The position numbers were made by a program, and so were the translations under genes. Source: Rhynchospora pubera (taxonomy: Eukaryota; Streptophyta; Magnoliopsida; Poales; Cyperaceae). From it: a stretch of DNA of 64,000 bases. Within the stretch, counting starts at the first letter, position 1. Each line of letters opens with the position of its first letter. Where the stretch lies: assembly GCA_028095005.1 (NCBI GenBank), contig JAMFTS010000054.1, positions 62,001-126,000 of the forward strand. The letters run 5' to 3'. Below, piece after piece: positions 10,939 through 22,614 of the stretch. Below the pieces are notes generated by a model. The model worked only from the letters and a program-made list of their open reading frames with translations. It did not search any database and had not been told where the DNA came from.

Positions 10939-11165
10939 CTGTAATACGTGTCGTGTCTCTCGTGTCGTGCCGTGCCGTATCTCGTGCCGTGTCGTGTCCA
11001 GACAATTCACATGCCATGTCGTGTCGTGTCTATTTCATCAAAGTTGGACACGACACGCTTAAAAACACGCCACGCGAAGTTCTCGTGTCGTGTTCGTGTC
11101 CGTGTCTTACCGTGTCGTACCACCTCTGTGCCGTGTCGTGTCGTGTTCAGACACGCCGTGTTTTT
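10939..11165. repeat. CGTGTC-rich block, copy 2
   Basis: Direct-orientation relative of 10187-10403: CGTGTC arrays, then a central GGACACGACACG, then more arrays ending in GTTCAGACACG, the same ending as copy 1. Confidence 0.8.
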
Positions 11166-11370
11166 TAGAACACTAACGATGGGTCACAGATCGAAGGCAC
11201 GTATTGGCGTCAAAGGCGCTCTTTTTGGGAATTAATATGCAAAGTCGAATTTATTACTAGTTAAAAAAAAAAAAGAATGAGAGAATAACTCGAATACTCC
11301 GCACATAGCTCCTAAGGATAAATTGTACAATTTTGAGATTTGTTAGGTAAGCATCCATAAAAAAATTAAG

Positions 11371-11791
11371 GAGCAGCATTCCGCTGCCATCAAATTTTGG
11401 TGCCACAAGTTGTCACAACTTCATATTTTATCAATATTTAAAATGTTCTAAATTGAAAAGCTGAATCTAAACCATTGATCTTGTTTTATTTAACGAGCGA
11501 TGCGTTTCTATATAACTTTTACAAAATTTGGGGTCGGTTTGATACTCGATCAAGTGGTTAACAAATGAACGAATCTAGTTAATTATGACAGATTAATTCT
11601 AATACGTTCATCATTTAGTCACTTGATCCATTATCAAACTAATTTCAAATTTTATAAACCTTATATATAAATGCATCGCTCGTTAAACTAAACAAGATCA
11701 ACGGTTTGAATTTAAAAATTTTTAAATATTGATAAAGTATGAAGTTGTGGCAACTTGTGCACCAAAATTTGGTGGCAGCGGAACGCCGCTC
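11371..11791. mobile_element. Fold-back MITE, family A
   Basis: The ends GAGCAGCATTCCGCTGCCA and (reverse complement of the right end) GAGCGGCGTTCCGCTGCCA pair. The complementarity extends through most of each ~200-bp arm, giving a long hairpin. The flanks are A-rich (AAAAATTAA against AAAAAGTTA), a possible degraded 9-bp TSD. Confidence 0.75.
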
Positions 11792-12136
11792 AAAAAGTTA
11801 AATATCAAAATACATAAACTAGTTCTTGATCTATGATAAACGTTAACGCATTTTGAGTTGAGACCGCTAGTTTGTAAGTGGTAAACAATTAACCAAACTA
11901 GAAATATCTTTAGACTCTTTTAAATGGATGCCTATCTCAGGCAGCTTTCAGTCAAAAAAAAAAAAAAAAAATCTTAGACAAGTTTGGTAAGAAAATAAAA
12001 ACTTAGGATCAAGTACTTCTAACCTATTCAATAGCCTCTGACTGTCTAAGCAAGTCCCTCTCATTTAAGCAGCAATAAATGCGTAAACTTTTAAAATTGT
12101 ATTACACAGAGGCCCTTACAAAATAAAAAATAAGTA

Positions 12137-12543
12137 GGTTTCAATACCAACATTTTAGTTTGCCCAAAATACTAACATTTCACTATTTAGCTACTTTTTT
12201 CAAAATTTATAATAGTAATGTCAAATCCAAACTATTCATCTTATTTAATTTAACGAACGATGCATTTTTATATAAGTTTTGTAAATTTTAGAGTTTATTT
12301 GATACTTTATCAAAGGCTAAAACATGAACGTATTATAATGAATCTTAAGGTTCGTTTATTTTCTACCTCTTGATGGAGTATCAAACAAACTGCAAAATTT
12401 ACAAATCTTATATGAAAACGCATCAGTCGTTAAATTAAATAAGATAAATTGTTTGAATTTATCATCTGCAATTTTAAATTTTGAAAAAATAACTAATTAA
12501 TAGAATGTTGGAATGCAACCAAAATATTAGAATTGAAACCCTC
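12137..12543. mobile_element. Fold-back MITE related to the 11371 element
   Basis: The left arm (GGTTTCAATACCAACATTTT) and the right arm are inverted copies. The inner part shares the TATTTAA(T)TTAACGA(A)CGATGC core with the element at 11371-11791, so the two belong to one group with different outer ends. Confidence 0.65.
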
Positions 12544-13478
12544 CTCATTAAAAATACCATACGGATAATTTATCTCCTCGAGTAGTGGAATTTCATTTGA
12601 ATTCGAGTTGTTTAAGAACAACTCGTATATATTTATTACTTATTACCAAATTTAAATTTTTATATCCAATGATTCTGATCGACATTGCTCTTTGTTTTAT
12701 CATGATAAGATAAGTATATTACATGAAATTGATTTGCTTTGTCAATTGAAGCTGTCGCTTAGATTAGTTAGATATAATTAATTTGATTATTGTACTACAT
12801 TCATGTTCAAATTTACATGTTATTGCTAAGTTAAAAGGTATCATTCGTAATTTTCGAAAACTGGGCATATTTTTTTTTATGCTATATCCGTGGGCATAAA
12901 AAAAATAACAATGTGCATATGTAGCTCTTAAAATTTTTTTTTTACAAACATCAACAAGAAAGTTATATGAAATTAATATATCCAAGCTTGTAAGAATAAA
13001 TAAAATAGCATTAAATAAGTCATAGAATTGAAGTCAGGTCCAAACGAATTAATAATATAAAATCAATTTATCGACTGGAATACTTGCTATATCGTGTAGA
13101 AATTTCATTTTTCTTTTTTTAACAAGCATTCATCTTTGCTTGCAACTATGTATTTATTCACATTTTCTGTCCAATTTTAAAATTGAAAGTTGCTTATATT
13201 TCACACTAGATCACATTTCCAGTAGTATTTCCTTTCTTTGCCATTTCTTGAAATTTGCTTTTTATAAAGGATAAAATTTATGATACACTTGAACCTTAAT
13301 TTTGGAAACAAATTAAAAGAAAATCATAAACATGAAAAAATAGTAAATTAACTATAGCACTTTTGATGGCTTTCGTTTCTGTCGTTACTTCTGTCAGTAT
13401 CAATCCCTTTTCTGTTCATTGTCAAAATATTCAATTGAGAAAACCAGATTTATTATTAATTTTTTGCCGTTGTCATCA
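12544..13478. other. Intergenic, no gene seen
   Basis: AT-rich sequence without a recognisable feature. Confidence 0.5.
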
Positions 13479-13487
13479 AAAGATTTA

Positions 13488-13891
13488 GAGATGGGCTAAA
13501 ATCAGCCACGACTGACGGATGCAACCGTCAGCTACGATCAAATCTCAATTTTCGATATTCTAACAATCAATCCGAACCGTTCAATGTGTTCTCCATATTG
13601 AAATCTCATTGGAGACCAAATTTTACATTTTTCTGATTTTATTTATTATTTTTTTGAGATTTTTAAAAATCATAGTTATTGAAGGGTCTAGAATTGTTTA
13701 GATTAAGAATTTTGTAAAATATCAAACAAATATTAAAAAATTTCAGAAAAATATAAAATTTGGTCTCTAATGAGATTTCAATATGGAGAACACATTGAAC
13801 GGTTCGGATCGACTGTTAGAATTTCGAAAGTTAAAATTTGATCGTAGCTGACGGATGCAACCGTCAGTCGTGGCTGATTTTAGCCCATCTC
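13488..13891. mobile_element. MULE-type MITE with 9-bp TSD
   Basis: A 404-bp fold-back element. The ends begin GAGATGGGCTAAAATCAGCC and pair over roughly 130 bases (further inner motif CTGACGGATGCAACCGTCAG). It is flanked by the perfect duplication AAAGATTTA at 13479-13487 and 13892-13900. Confidence 0.9.
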
Positions 13892-13900
13892 AAAGATTTA

Positions 13901-14507
13901 TCTATGTGATATCCGATGCATGAATTTTTTTTCGTCAAAAGAATTTTTGTCTTATTTACCAAAATTTATATATATTTTGTTGTCATAACGCAGCTCTATT
14001 CAAAATGAAAACGTCCAATTCTTTAAAACGCAACAGTAAAAAAAATTCGAAATTTAATGTGCTTGGTATTATGTTATCAGGGCTTTATTTGATCTTTGTT
14101 AAGTTGCATTACTCTTTTTTAAGGTAGTTGGCCACTTGTATATAGTCAGATTACGCTAATATATAGATCATTAAATATGAAAAGTAGGCAACACATTGAT
14201 ATATTATCCAACAAATGCTTCTTCCAAAATATCATAATTTACCTGGAACCTAAGTGCAAAGTTAAACAGAACACAATGGCAAGTTGACAACTGACATAGC
14301 TCATAGCTCAGCTATAATAATATACCAATCTTTCCTTCAAAATATCATGCGCTATCGAACTCCTCCGTGAAAAAGGGAGAAAGAACGGAGACTAAGATCC
14401 CCGTCTCCTTTCCTCTCCAAACAAACCAAACAAGAAACAGCTCCACCCCCCTAAGAAAAGAAAATTCCCATTTACATTTCCACGTCCGTACAGATTAATA
14501 CTTCACC
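13901..14507 (+). promoter_or_regulatory. Upstream region and probable 5' UTR of the MATE gene
   Basis: A TATA-like stretch (CTATAATAATATA, ~14312) lies about 190 bases before the start codon. The sequence from ~14380 on is CA-rich with little T, typical of a plant leader. No cis element was identified with confidence. Confidence 0.35.
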
Positions 14508-17500
14508 ATGGACTACTCTCCTCTCATTTCCAAGGTCGTCCCTTCCAGCCATCCTTCATTTCCTAACACTGGAAGAGGCACCATAACCAACAGCCCATTT
14601 GAAGCCGCACTGGCGCAAAACGATGAGGAGAGCGGCTCTCTCATCCCGGCATCTGTATCGGCTGGTGAATATGAGACAGTTGACCTAGCAGCGGATGTCT
14701 TGTCGGACAGTCCGACGGGGGTGACGAGTGCGAACGACGTGGAGAAGGTGAAGAATGCGAAGGATGCATGGAAAGTGTTTGTTAACGAGTCGAAGGTGCT
14801 ATGGGCAATCGCAGCACCGATAGCTTTTAATATAATCTGCTTGTATGGGATGAATTCGAGCACTCAGATATTTGTCGGCCATATCGGCAATCTTGAGCTC
14901 TCCGCCGTCGCTATTGCGCTCTCGGTCATGTCAAATTTCTCCTTTGGATTCTTGGTTAGTACCCCTTCTTAAGTTGTTATTTAGAAATTTGCACTTTTAT
15001 TTATTATTTTTTTTTGTGGTTGACTTTTTCTTGCAAATTCATTTTCTCATATTTTAATTTTTTTTTTGAGGGCCCATTTTCTCATATTTTAGTATTTTAC
15101 TACTTCTATTCCCAGCCCAGACCTAAAAAAGGGGGAACTGCATCCTCTGGATGGCCATCCATGGATGGTTTTCGATCTCAGCCGTCTGATTTAATCTCAA
15201 TGGCTATAGATGCCCCGTGCATGATACCTGGATTGATAGGCCCGAAAAGATCTAGCCGTTGAGATTAAATCGGACGGCTCGGATCGAAAGACGTCCACTG
15301 GATGGTTGAAGACAACCATCCAGAGGATACTCTCCCTAAAAAAGGGGAGGGGGGGAGACAAAAGGGAAAAAAAATTTTAAAAAAAAGGAAAATATCAACC
15401 GTGGTCGGCAGGATTCGAACCTGCGCGGGCAAAGCCCACATGATTTCTAGTCATGCCCGATAACCACTCCGGCACGACCACATTTTTTGTACGTATTTTT
15501 TTTGTAAATTTGATGGTAGTCTGTAAAATACATCAAGCCAGTAATATTGGAGGGCAATTTGTGGTACTGAACTATTCATTTAATGCCACCAATATTTCGG
15601 TTTTGTCATTAAGACAACTACTTCTCACCAGGGCGGAGTAAGTGCAGTGAAAATTGGGTAATGGTACCCTCATGCTCTCAAAGTAACCCTTAAAAATACA
15701 AGAATTACATACAATGATGCAAATCAGTTTGTTTTATTCAATTTATTCCCTCAAGAATCTAAAAATTTCATCATAAGCATCATTTGCCCCTTCTTCCTAA
15801 AACTCTGGCTCCGTCCACTGCAGTACAAAAAGTAATATTTCCAATTTCTTGGGTTAAGACTTAAGATTTATTGTAAAACTACTTAATTTGAGAGTTAAAG
15901 GTGTGTTTGGAAGTGAGGTGAACTAGAAGGAACAAGTAGTTCATGAATAAGAATTGTGAACAAGAATTAGGATGAATAGTTTGTTCGCGGACAAGGAAAT
16001 GTTGTTTGGATGATGGATTGAGAACAAAAATTGGTACAATGAATATAATAGTAGTCAATTTTTATTTATGATAATAATAAAAAATACAACATAATAATAG
16101 TAATAATAATAATGATTATTATTATTATAATAATATTACTATGTCAACTTTTCCTGTCAAAATGGAGAGAAATGAATTTAATACTCTCTCTGCACGTCTA
16201 CATTAATTCTCAATGCTTATTGAACAATTTTTTTTTTATTCTTTCCCACCAATACACCGTCATCACGTGGCTTGTTCCACCTTTTCGCTGGAATTAGAAC
16301 AAGGATCGAATAAACCTTTTGAAACTTTTGTTCGAAAGTTGTTTTTTTTTTTTTGAAAGTTTTTCATTCCCGTAGGCTTTCCAATAAAAACAGCACGCTC
16401 CAGGCGGCTAAATTACAACTGATACAACCGAAAACAGAAACTTCCCCTTAAAAAGCCTGGTACCACACTAGAAAATAAACCCCAAAATACCCTAGGACAA
16501 AGAAATTAAGTAAACCAGAAAAGAAATAAAACTACCCTGAAAGCATAAACTAGCTAAAACCAGCACAGCAAGTAGTACCCTAAAAACACAAATTAACTAA
16601 AAACCAGACTGGGGTTAAAATAAAAACAAAAACTACATTGTGGGGGGGGGGGGGGGGGGGGGGGGGGGAATCCTGGACCCTTTCAAAAAACCTATTCATC
16701 AGCACACTATTCATCCTTCCTTCTTGTGCATGCCAGTATCTTGGCATTCCCTGGTAACTCATTTTTTGCCCTTCTTGCTTCATTTGCCAAACTGTGTGCC
16801 TGTGCCACAGCATCCCTTGTCACATGTTTGAGCAGAATTTTATTCCTCAAAACCTGTAGCATGTTAATAGTTTCAGCAACATCTTTCAATGCTCTCCAAT
16901 TTGGCACACTATCATAATCCTCCTCTGAGTATGTCCACCAAAATGCTATTATCACAGAAGATCTGAACCCTATTAACATTTCTCAAGTGCACCTTTTGAA
17001 CTGCTTCTTTAACCGCCATAACCTCAGCATGGAAAGGGTCAGAAAGATTGTGATAACTGTACCCAATTTCTTGCATATCACCCCCCCTCCCCCCCCCCCC
17101 CCCCCGATACCAAATATGTGCACACCCTGCATTTTGCTGTGTATCCCAAGATCCATCTACCACTACCTGACACTCTCCTTCCCCGGTATTGATATTTTCC
17201 TGCATTAGATAAAGCACTACCATTCCCAGCACTCCTGTGTTGTCCTGCGTCAGTTTCATGTTCGAAAGTTGTTTGGGTAGACTTGTAGAGCTAGTTCTGC
17301 TTATTCACGAACTAGGCTTTAACATTGAATATTACCAAATTTGTACTGCGATTTTCTACCAGGATAAAAGTAGATCTACTAACCATTGAACTAGACCTGA
17401 GTGACTCGTTATTAGCTTTAGCATCCTGATCAGGACCCCATCTATTCCAAAAACAAAAAAATATTTGAATCAAAATTCAGAATTGGATATGTTTAAGGAA

Positions 17501-20500
17501 TTTGAAAATAGTAGAATCTGGTCCTTGTCCACCCTGATAGCACCTCTGATTACCGCTTCACTTATTACACATTTACTATTAGCATTCAATTTCCACTTTC
17601 ATAGCATTGTTCCATGTTTAATTTGTCAAACGACTCACACAATATATATGTGTTAATCCAATCAATATTATTTTAATTTTGTTTCTGATCCAACTAATAG
17701 CTAGGCATGGGAAGTGCTCTAGAGACACTATGCGGCCAGGCATTTGGCGCAGGGCAAGTTTCAAAGCTCGGCGTGTACATGCAGCGCTCTTGGATTATCC
17801 TCATCTGCTCTGCCATCCTCCTCTGCCCCCTGTACATATTTTCCACGCCGATTCTTAGGCTTCTTGGCCAGGATGAGGAAATTGCTGTCAAAGCCGGCCA
17901 GTTCACGGTTTGGATTATCCCGCAGATGTTCGCGCTTGCAATCAACTTCCCTACCCAAAAATTCCTCCAGTCCCAGAGCAAGGTTATGGTGCTTTCATGG
18001 ATCGGGTTTGTGGCCCTGATCATCCATATTGGATTGTTGATTTTGTTTATTGATGGTTTTGGATGGAGCCTGGGTGGGGCTGCACTAGCGTTCAATATTT
18101 CGAGTTGGATAACGTCAATATCTCAGGTGGTGTATGTGGTTGGATGGTGTAAGGATGGATGGACCGGGCTCTCGTGGGCAGCTTTTAACGAGTTGTGGGC
18201 CTTTGTCAAGCTATCGCTCGCCTCAGCTATAATGCTTTGCCTTGAGATTTGGTACATGATGGTCTTGGTTGTGCTTACCGGACACCTTGATGATGCTGAG
18301 ATTGCTGTTGATTCCATTTCTATCTGGTATTTATCCAGCATTTTCCTGTTATATGTCCGTTCTACACATAAAATCTATATCAGTGCTTGATTCTGTCTGC
18401 CACACTATGCCGAGATCGCTGTTGAAACAAGCACTATTCTCCCTGTTCTAATTAATGAAACCATTTTCCACACTATTGCAGCATGAACATCAATGGATGG
18501 GAAGCAATGCTTTTTATTGGGCTCAATGCTGCAATCAGGTATACTAGAAAAAACTCCACTATTGATAAATTGTGTAGAGGTAATGTGGACTGGCACCCGA
18601 ATCATTAATCCTAAGACCTTAATTGACGTTGGGAGAATATTTCAAATCTGTATTAACTATTCGCCTTTTTTCATGTCAAAAGTACTGTACTAAGCATGAT
18701 TTCTCCCTGGTAGTTCTAAATTCAGGCAGCAAACCTTAAACGGCTCAGATTTTCTTATTCTGTAAAAAACCGAATACAGCAGAGTATGCACCGTTATAAC
18801 AAGAATTTTCTTTTTTTTTGGATTTTTTTATGGTTAGACTTATCCATAAGATTTGATTTTATAAATATTATTAGAATTTAACATTAATATCTGACTATAA
18901 TATTTCTTGTCGTTTCAGCGTGCGTGTGTCGAATGAGCTGGGATCAGGCCGACCACGAGCAACGTTATATGCAGTGATAGTTGTCGTGGTCCAGTCACTG
19001 GCATTGGGCATCCTCTCAATGATGGCCATCCTCATCTTCAAAAATGACTTTTCTGTTATATTCACTGACAATTATGAGCTACAAAAGGCTGTTGCAGGCA
19101 TAGCTCACCTCCTGGCAATCACCATGGTTCTTAACAGTATTCAGCCTGTCATCTCAGGTCTAACACTCTTAAATTTTATGGACCATGATCATTTCACTAC
19201 AATTTAAATTTAAACCTTTAGAAGCATGAGAACCAGCTCTTGGTCTAGTGGCAAAGAGCATTGCTTGTTCAGCATAGGTCACGGGTTCGAAACCCGCTTT
19301 CAAAAAAAAAAAAAAAATAGAAGCATGACAAGGTTATAATAGTGTTATTTGTTGGTACTACGCTCGATAGACAACCAAACCTCAGATAGGTATATATTAG
19401 ATGAAGTCATTCATCTCCTTGGTCACAGGGATAATGAGCCACTTCTTTCATATTGCCAGGAATATAAGACTCATAGTTAATCAGATCAGGCAATGCTTCT
19501 TCTATTACATCAATGCTAAAGAGCTCGTCTTGAGATTTTTTTTTGGTTAAAAAAAACACAAACGGATAATAATAAAATCATTTCTGATGCAACTTACTAT
19601 TACTGGAATTTACATTTATATGTTTACAATAATTCTGGCAGGAGTAGCTGTAGGAGGTGGTTGGCAAGGTTTGGTGGCGTACATTAACTTGGGATGCTAC
19701 TATATTTTTGGGCTTCCTTTCGGTTTCATTTTAGGCTACGTCCTCAAATTAGGTGTAGAGGTATAAATCCCAATTCTCTTACAAGATATTTGATTGAAAT
19801 TTATCTCTAGATTTAATTTATTTGTACGGTTTGTGCACTACATTACTCTCAAAAACCTTCATTAGATAATAATTGCTTTGAACTTACTGTAGCTTTCTTG
19901 AGGATATTTTGTTGTATAAACAAGATTGCCACTTAACAAGCAAAATCCCACAGAAAACAACAAACTATCATTGCATGTGTATATAAGCATACTATGGATG
20001 TATTATGCGTGTCCAGGGAATATGGATGGGAATGCTTTGTGGAACAACAGCTCAAACAATTATACTTCTCATTGTTGTCTGGAGGACTAACTGGAAGGAC
20101 GAGGTATATTTTTCTCTGCTGAAACTCATATAATACTTAATTTCTGACTAAATTTTAAATAACTTTGAACTGATCTTTCATGCAAATTAAAAGAGCATTC
20201 ACTGGATTTGAGATAAAATTCTATTACGTACTTATTCACAGAACTTCATTATTTATTCAAATTTTCTCAATTCGTCAAATATTTTATCCAAAACACAAAG
20301 AAAAGTTCACAACATTTGGAAAGAGGAGTATTTTGGATGAAAAAGTTTGGCAGAGTGACTAAATTTTGATATATAATGACTTTGTTTATTAAAAACAGAT
20401 AATTGGTAAGTTCAGCAACAAATGTGAATTTAATATTAAGTTCAGGGACCTCTGACAAAGTTAGCCCAAATTAAGATATATTACTTTGGCATACCAGATT

Positions 20501-20786
20501 TTTAATATTGGACGGCCAGGTCGTGTGCATTTAGAATACATGAATTTAGTATCTAACTGGAAAGTGCATGAGTTGAACTCCTAATTTAACATTTTTAGGA
20601 TCAAGCAAATCTGGTGCCATTCTGTTGTTTGAAATATATGAACACGTGGCTCTGTAATATTTTCTGAGCTAAATTTATTTCCGAACTCTTTTTCTTAAAC
20701 AAAAAAAATAGGCAGCAAAAGCTCTTGAAAGGGTCAGACTGTGGGGAGGTCAAGAGGAGCAGAAGCTACAGACAGAAGCTTATTAA
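14508..20786 (+). CDS. MATE-family transporter (DETOXIFICATION type), seven exons
   Basis: A multidrug and toxic compound extrusion protein, expected to exchange protons for small organic solutes such as flavonoid conjugates across the vacuolar or plasma membrane. I assign exons at 14508-14954, 17701-18326, 18482-18538, 18919-19157, 19642-19760, 20017-20103 and 20712-20786. Every intron is GT-AG and the frame is kept throughout, giving 549 aa. The family core starts near residue 98 (KVLWAIAAPIAFNIIC) and includes FVGHIGNLELSAVAIALSVM, LGMGSALETLCGQAFGAGQ, the short exon encoding MNINGWEAMLFIGLNAAI, then RVSNELGSGRPRA and VAVGGGWQGLVAYINLGCYY. These patterns are those of plant DTX proteins in the DTX34/DTX35 group. 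The ~97-residue hydrophilic N-terminus is longer than usual for that group. Intron 1 is 2.7 kb and full of insertions; intron 4 holds a SINE. No frameshift or premature stop is seen. Substrate and membrane are inferred from the family only. Confidence 0.93.
15135..15334. mobile_element. MULE-type MITE in MATE intron 1
   Basis: A 200-bp fold-back element whose arms share CATCCTCTGGATGG and the motif GATTTAATCTCAA(T/C)GGCT. It is flanked by CCTAAAAAAGGGG at 15122-15134 and 15335-15347. The duplication is longer than the usual 9-11 bp, perhaps by chance matches at its ends. A fragment of the same family lies at 30397-30460. Confidence 0.8.
15400..15481 (-). tRNA. tRNA-Ser (anticodon AGA)
   Basis: On the minus strand the 82-nt sequence folds as a class II tRNA. 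The acceptor stem is GTGGTCG with CGACCAC and discriminator G; the anticodon stem CATGA/TCATG has loop CTAGAAA (anticodon AGA, reads UCU). It has a long variable arm and the T-arm GGTTCGAATCC. T-runs follow on the minus strand (15370-15392), suitable for Pol III termination. It sits inside intron 1 of the MATE gene in antisense orientation. No mismatch in the stems suggests a pseudogene. Confidence 0.93.
15629..15820. mobile_element. Small element of the GGGGCGGAGCC-terminus family
   Basis: Left end CAGGGCGGAG and right end (reverse complement) CAGTGGACGGAGCC resemble the ends of the elements at 21030-21567 and 38021-38119. No TSD is visible. Confidence 0.45.
16064..16137. repeat. (AAT)n-type microsatellite
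   Basis: Imperfect AAT/ATT trinucleotide stretch in MATE intron 1. Confidence 0.8.
16642..16668. repeat. 27-base G homopolymer
   Basis: Uninterrupted G run within the LINE fragment in MATE intron 1. Confidence 0.9.
17081..17105. repeat. C homopolymer, one interruption
   Basis: Twenty-five bases, all C except T at 17088. It interrupts the RNase H reading frame of the LINE fragment, where it appears as poly-glycine on the minus strand. Confidence 0.9.
19230..19317 (+). mobile_element. Very short tRNA-derived SINE with 11-bp TSD
   Basis: An 88-bp insertion in MATE intron 4. It has an A-box-like TGGTCTAGTGGC, a B-box GGTTCGAAACC and ends in a run of A. It is flanked by the perfect duplication TAGAAGCATGA (19219-19229 and 19318-19328). 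The unit is little more than a tRNA-like head plus poly(A), shorter than most plant SINEs. It does not form a complete tRNA cloverleaf. Confidence 0.88.
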
Positions 20787-21029
20787 CCTTTGAGGGACAA
20801 CTTTTTGTTAATTTCAATGAAATTTTGGTCAAGTTCGTCATCAATAAGGTTTGAATAGATCAGTTGTTTCAAGTAGCGTCAATTCCTTTCCTCTTGTTAG
20901 AACTGTCTTGGAAAATTTTGGGCTTTAGCATTGCTTACTTCCACATGGTTTATGTAGTGATAATATGGTAATGAAGATGAATGAAGTAGCTATGTAAATT
21001 TTACGAAAGGATATAGATTGCACAACTTG

Positions 21030-21567
21030 CAGGGGCGGAGCCGATAGGGGGGCTTGCCCCCCCCCCCCCCAAAAAAAAATATTTGGGATGTTAGCTAAGT
21101 GCTATTAGATAATTTGGTTTCATTGAACTTACGCACAGTTATCTGGCCCCCTCATTTTGGTCAAAATTAAAATTTATATCCAATAGAAAAATTGCATTAG
21201 TGGTTAATTTTTTGTAACGGGTCATGGCAACATCATATCCTCTCGCTACACTAAATTAATTCAAATATAGCTTTTGAAGATCGCAAAGGAAACAGTCCCT
21301 CATTTTCACTTTTCATGCATTTAATTCTAACTGGCCATTTCTTTTAAATCAAACTTAAAAAAAAATCAAATATTAATACCCTGATGTTCTCAAATACTAC
21401 AATACACCCTAAACTTATATTATAGTGTATGCTATTGTTTTTGAACTATCGAGCTATATTATTTATTTTATTTTTTTAACAAAAGTTGTAACGAGTTAAT
21501 ACAGTAGAAGACCGTCTTCCCAACTGTACAACACTGCCCCCTATAATAAAATCCTGACTGCGCCCAG
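21030..21567. mobile_element. hAT-like element, GGGGCGGAGCC-terminus family
   Basis: Left end CAGGGGCGGAGCC and right end (reverse complement) CTGGGCGCAGTC; both ends continue into G- or C-rich runs. The flanks CACAACTT and CACAAGCA are at best a degraded 8-bp TSD. No transposase is visible. Confidence 0.55.
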
Positions 21568-22015
21568 CACAAGCATGGCCTCATCTGAGAATCTCCTCTA
21601 TTTTCATGCTAATTAGTGTTCAATTGTTCTTGATGCCTTTACATGACATTTTGTTAATCTTTTGCATTTTGACTATTGGTGTACCAGATGGAACTAAAGA
21701 ATAAAATTAATGCTTGTCTTACATGTTTTCACGGTAATCTAGTTTTGGAGGAAAACCTTCTCAGATATTTTCTAAAAGTAGTTGTCAGGAGCTCTCTTAT
21801 GATTACCAGCAAAAGATGCTGGGCAAATAAATAAACAAAATAATATTAGATAATAAAGATATGTTTCTTAATATACCGGCAAGCGATGCAAGTAGATATG
21901 TTGCTCAATTTGTTTCTTTATTAGATAGAAAATCAAAACATATTGTTACGTCATCTAGTGATTGATATCCAATCATAGATCAAATCGATCGAACAACACA
22001 AACAAATAGATACAT
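21568..22015. other. Intergenic downstream of MATE, no gene seen
   Basis: No ORF, RNA gene or repeat recognised. Confidence 0.5.
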
Positions 22016-22023
22016 GCTAGATC

Positions 22024-22537
22024 TAGGGCTGTATACGAGCCGAGTTCGAGCGAGTTAGCCTCAACTCGAACTCGAACTCGTCACAACTCGAGCCAACTCG
22101 TGACTCGACAGCAAAGCAGTTCCGAGCTATTCGAGCTAATTCGAACTCGGCTCATTTTAACTCGAGCCAACTCGTGACTCGGCAACGATCTCGTGAGAAG
22201 GTGTTGAGGTACTAGTCGTCTTAGAATTTTGCTTGAAAATAGAAAAAGAGGAGCAGTCATGAGGGTGTTGAGGTACTAGTCGTCTTAGTGAACGAATTAT
22301 TATGTTGCAAATCAGTAAAATTATTGGGCTGTATATTAATAAGATAACATTTTATTTTTTTTGCAGCTAGTATATTCTGACTCGAGTTGAGCCGAGTCGA
22401 GTTGGGCCCAACTCGAACTCGGCTCGTAAAATTAACGAGTTGGCATAACTCGAGTTCTTCTAACTCGAGTTTTCATCGAGCTTTTTCCGAGTCGAGTTCG
22501 AGTAACTCACAAGTTACGAGTTTTTTGCTCACCCCTA
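22024..22537. mobile_element. Non-autonomous hAT element with 8-bp TSD
   Basis: 514 bp with ends TAGGGCTGTATACGAG and (reverse complement of the right end) TAGGGGTGAGC, flanked by the perfect 8-bp duplication GCTAGATC (22016-22023 and 22538-22545). Both subterminal regions are packed with CTCGA/CGAGT motifs in both orientations, as hAT transposase-binding regions often are. Confidence 0.9.
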
Positions 22538-22614
22538 GCTAGATCTAGCGTGCAACTCCTCTTGAATCCGTGTATTTATAAGGAGTAGAGATAAGAATAC
22601 ATTTGATTTATTTG

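Larger units (their letters stand above)
16345..17258 (-). mobile_element. 5'-truncated LINE in MATE intron 1 (antisense)
   Basis: The minus strand encodes the C-terminal RNase H-like domain typical of plant L1 elements: CQVVVDGSWD near 17165, then AEVMAVKEAV and FCDNSILVDIL in 16912-17259, and after a frame change HVTRDAVAQAHSLANEA in 16707-16979. The 3' UTR ends in an A-tail (T-run at 16342-16354 on the plus strand). The unit is flanked by a 16-bp duplication, TGTTCGAAAGTTGTTT (16329-16344 and 17259-17274). Frame breaks and long G/C homopolymers show that it is dead. Confidence 0.88.

Noticed and set aside
18390..18450. Duplicate of the exon 2 end inside MATE intron 2
   Set aside because: The GAGAT(C/T)GCTGTTGA match is short; splicing to it would not keep the family's sequence.
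19230..19317. A third tRNA gene in MATE intron 4
   Set aside because: Boxes A and B are present but no acceptor or anticodon stem forms, and the TSD and poly(A) identify a SINE.
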